64,000 nt of DNA, taken from NCBI RefSeq assembly GCF_021130785.1, contig NW_025777453.1, positions 32,334-96,333 on the forward strand. Reading direction: 5' to 3'. The notes beneath the pieces were generated by a model that had not been told where the DNA came from, did no database searches, and saw only the letters and a list, made by a program, of their open reading frames with translations. Below, one piece after another: positions 61,999-64,000 of this stretch. Position 1 is the stretch's first letter; each line of letters begins with the position of its first letter. The DNA is from Homalodisca vitripennis. Taxonomy: Eukaryota; Arthropoda; Insecta; Hemiptera; Cicadellidae. The position numbers and the translations under genes were made by a program.

Positions 61999-63584
61999 GT
62001 AAATACAAATCCTTTAATAAACTTACACATATGTGTGTTACCAGTTTCCTGGTTGTATAACTAAATATTCTATCTATGAATAAATATTCTAAATGTGATT
62101 ATTTGAGAATTTTGTTGGTTGAGTAAACATTTGTGTCATGTCTCAGTGGACTGACTAATTTATAACCCAATTTTATAATTATAAAAATGTAAACTCTAAA
62201 CGTCTTATAAACTGTATATATTTATAATTTCAACGAAAATAATTCTGATACCACAGTATTTAAATATTAGCGGGGTGTGTTGGTTCCAATGAAAAAATAA
62301 AATTTTTCCGGCAATAAACTAATTAATACTAAATGTGCATCGTATATATGGTTTCCCTTAAGGTAGTATTATATTTTTTCAAATTAATATAAGAAGTTTA
62401 TATTTTGTAAGGCTTTCTTTTTTTATTGTAATTTTAATTGGATAATGTCACAGTTTAAAAATAAAATGTGTTCTATTAGTTTTTAATCATTTTCTGTTAA
62501 CCCAATATTTATAATTTAATATTTTTGGATATCCCTTAAGCTTTCAAGATGATGATGGACAAAAATTAAAAAACAACGAATAGTTTTAATTTTTAATTAT
62601 GTTAGTTATTATAGCTATAAATCGTTAAAATTAAAAAGTGCTATTGAAAAATCTCAAATATACATGTTACAGTAATATTTATTGATACCATATTTTTTTT
62701 GTGATATTCATAGGCGGGTATTTTAGATAGCGAGCGTACAAACTTTTTAAATATTGCGGGAATAAAATCTGAAACACAAATTACTTATTCGTAATTTCCT
62801 AATATAAACACGACTAATTCTTCGCTAGAGGTACCATGTATGTATGCATAGTTTGAAATTGAGTTCGTTGAGACCTCTCCTAACCAGTGGAGCGTTTCAA
62901 GATTAACGGCCATCAGTTTGATATATTATTTAAGATGGAACGGGCGCTCATCGTAAGATCTACCGTTTCTTTATCCGACTTAGCTGGGAAGAGATATATT
63001 AAATTATAGTTTTTCTTTTGTCAAATTAGCCTATCACCTTTTATAATTAAAATCGTATATATAAACAAAACACAGTTATATTAATAGGTTTGGTTTACAA
63101 CTAATTGGTTGATTTCCATACAATTCTTTAATTTTTATTTCCATAACAGAAAGTTAATGATATATCCATTATTTACCTTATTATACTATATGTTGGTTAC
63201 CATTTACTTTATACAAATAATGTATACTAAATATTGAAAAATAGTTATCAAAGTTGATTATATTTAAAGAACAAAAGGATAATATATAATCAATAGAAGA
63301 GGTGTTTTGCTCAATTCCTGGTTGACAGTTACGTCTATTAGTAGATTTCATTTTGGATATATGGCTGAGGAGCGTTTGTAAATTATTAATATAATTATAA
63401 GTTACACAATATGTAGGGAATTCTAACCCATTAAGGGAAGTAGGTTAACCTTGATTCTGAACTGACTGCTATCAAGACATATTAAAAATCAGTATTATTT
63501 TGCAGGCCATGTTGGTAACAAATTCATTATAAATAATTTTTAATAAAGATTAAACATTTATAATTTGTGTTTTTTTTTTTGTAG
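61999..63584 (+). other. Candidate intron (GT-AG)
   Basis: 1586 bp of AT-rich sequence from gtaaat to a long T-run and gtag. No feature seen inside except a mildly GC-richer part around 62860-62990. Confidence 0.45.
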
Positions 63585-63649
63585 AAAACCATTCTTACAA
63601 GAAAGTCCAGGACAAAGTGTACAAGTCGAGGGTCCTCTCGATTAACTAG
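63585..63649 (+). CDS. Candidate terminal coding exon
   Basis: Preceded by a strong acceptor (14-T tract, then gtag). Joined in phase 1 to the previous exon, it reads ENHSYKKVQDKVYKSRVLS-IN and stops at TAG (63647-63649). Basic and Lys/Val/Tyr-rich, with GC content above the flanks. Together the two exons give about 70 residues of C-terminal protein. The agreement of phase, splice sites and composition supports a real gene; the product is unknown. Confidence 0.5.
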
Positions 63650-64000
63650 ATAAACGTTGGTTCTGTCCACACCTGGAACCTGACCAAAGTTTACTTACGT
63701 TTTGTTTGCGAAAAATTATTAAATTGCTCCGTGAGAGTTCAACAAAATACTAAAACGTTATGAATTTGTTTCTTTTTAATTGTTCATCAGTTTCTTAAAA
63801 TATATGTTAAGATGCATATACTTTATATAGGAGCATGAGGTTAATTACACTATTTTATAAATTTAGTATGATCCAGAAACTTTTTTGCAAAGAAACTCAA
63901 TTTTTATATGAATTGGTTTTATTATGTATTTCAGCTTTATATTTGAAAATTGGGAACTCATGAAAAAGGGCAAAACGCTTTTGTTTAGTTTCGATTTAAA
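63650..64000. other. Downstream flank, possible 3' UTR
   Basis: Continues moderately GC-rich to about 63705, then AT-rich to the window end. There is no aataaa close to the stop; tattaaattg at about 63717 is a weak candidate. Confidence 0.35.

Overview
This is an AT-rich, gene-poor eukaryotic window, most likely from an arthropod and probably an insect. The evidence is the retroelement mix (an R1-like LINE fragment, a CR1/Jockey-group LINE, a GIY-YIG Penelope-like element), tRNA-derived repeats, very short candidate introns and long AT-rich noncoding stretches. No complete host gene can be read with confidence. Nothing here looks bacterial, and I see no CRISPR array, operon or rRNA.

The dominant feature is architecture: two nested inverted repeats. 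The OUTER one pairs bases 1-466 and 13307-23667 with the reverse complement of 43262-54665, and it runs off the left edge of the window. Its arms are clearly diverged (many substitutions, small indels, different microsatellites). The left arm carries an extra 12.84 kb (467-13306), bounded by TTAA on both sides, where the right arm has a single TTAA (54153-54156). The INNER one pairs 24604-27850 with the reverse complement of 32946-36203 and is nearly identical by eye, so it is much younger. Both inner arms carry the same already-dead LINE and the same downstream host-like terminal exon, which shows segmental inverted duplication rather than two insertions.

Layout: 467-13306, left-only block with a broken but recognisable Penelope-like element (10265-12887, minus strand) and a hammerhead ribozyme motif, plus several perfect or near-perfect palindromes. 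13307-23667, left outer arm, with a tRNA-like element, two unusually conserved blocks and a 47-bp LINE-derived scrap. 23668-24603, short unique bridge. 24604-36203, inner inverted repeat around a 5.1-kb spacer that holds a full-length pogo-like DNA transposon (28335-31799) with TA target duplication, 26-bp terminal inverted repeats, about a dozen subterminal motif copies and a frameshifted transposase with a C-terminal PHD finger. 36204-42548, unique AT-rich DNA. 42549-43262, 3' fragment of an R1-like LINE ending exactly at the outer-arm breakpoint. 43262-54665, right outer arm. 54666-64000, unique DNA with microsatellites, a minus-strand candidate coding exon with a 64-bp intron, a GC-rich TATA-containing promoter and first exon at about 59.6-59.83 kb, and two phase-compatible candidate coding exons (61851-61998, 63585-63649).

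The coding content is therefore mostly decayed mobile elements. The best host-gene candidates are at the right end and in the inner arms. All similarity statements come from reading the sequence; no database was searched.
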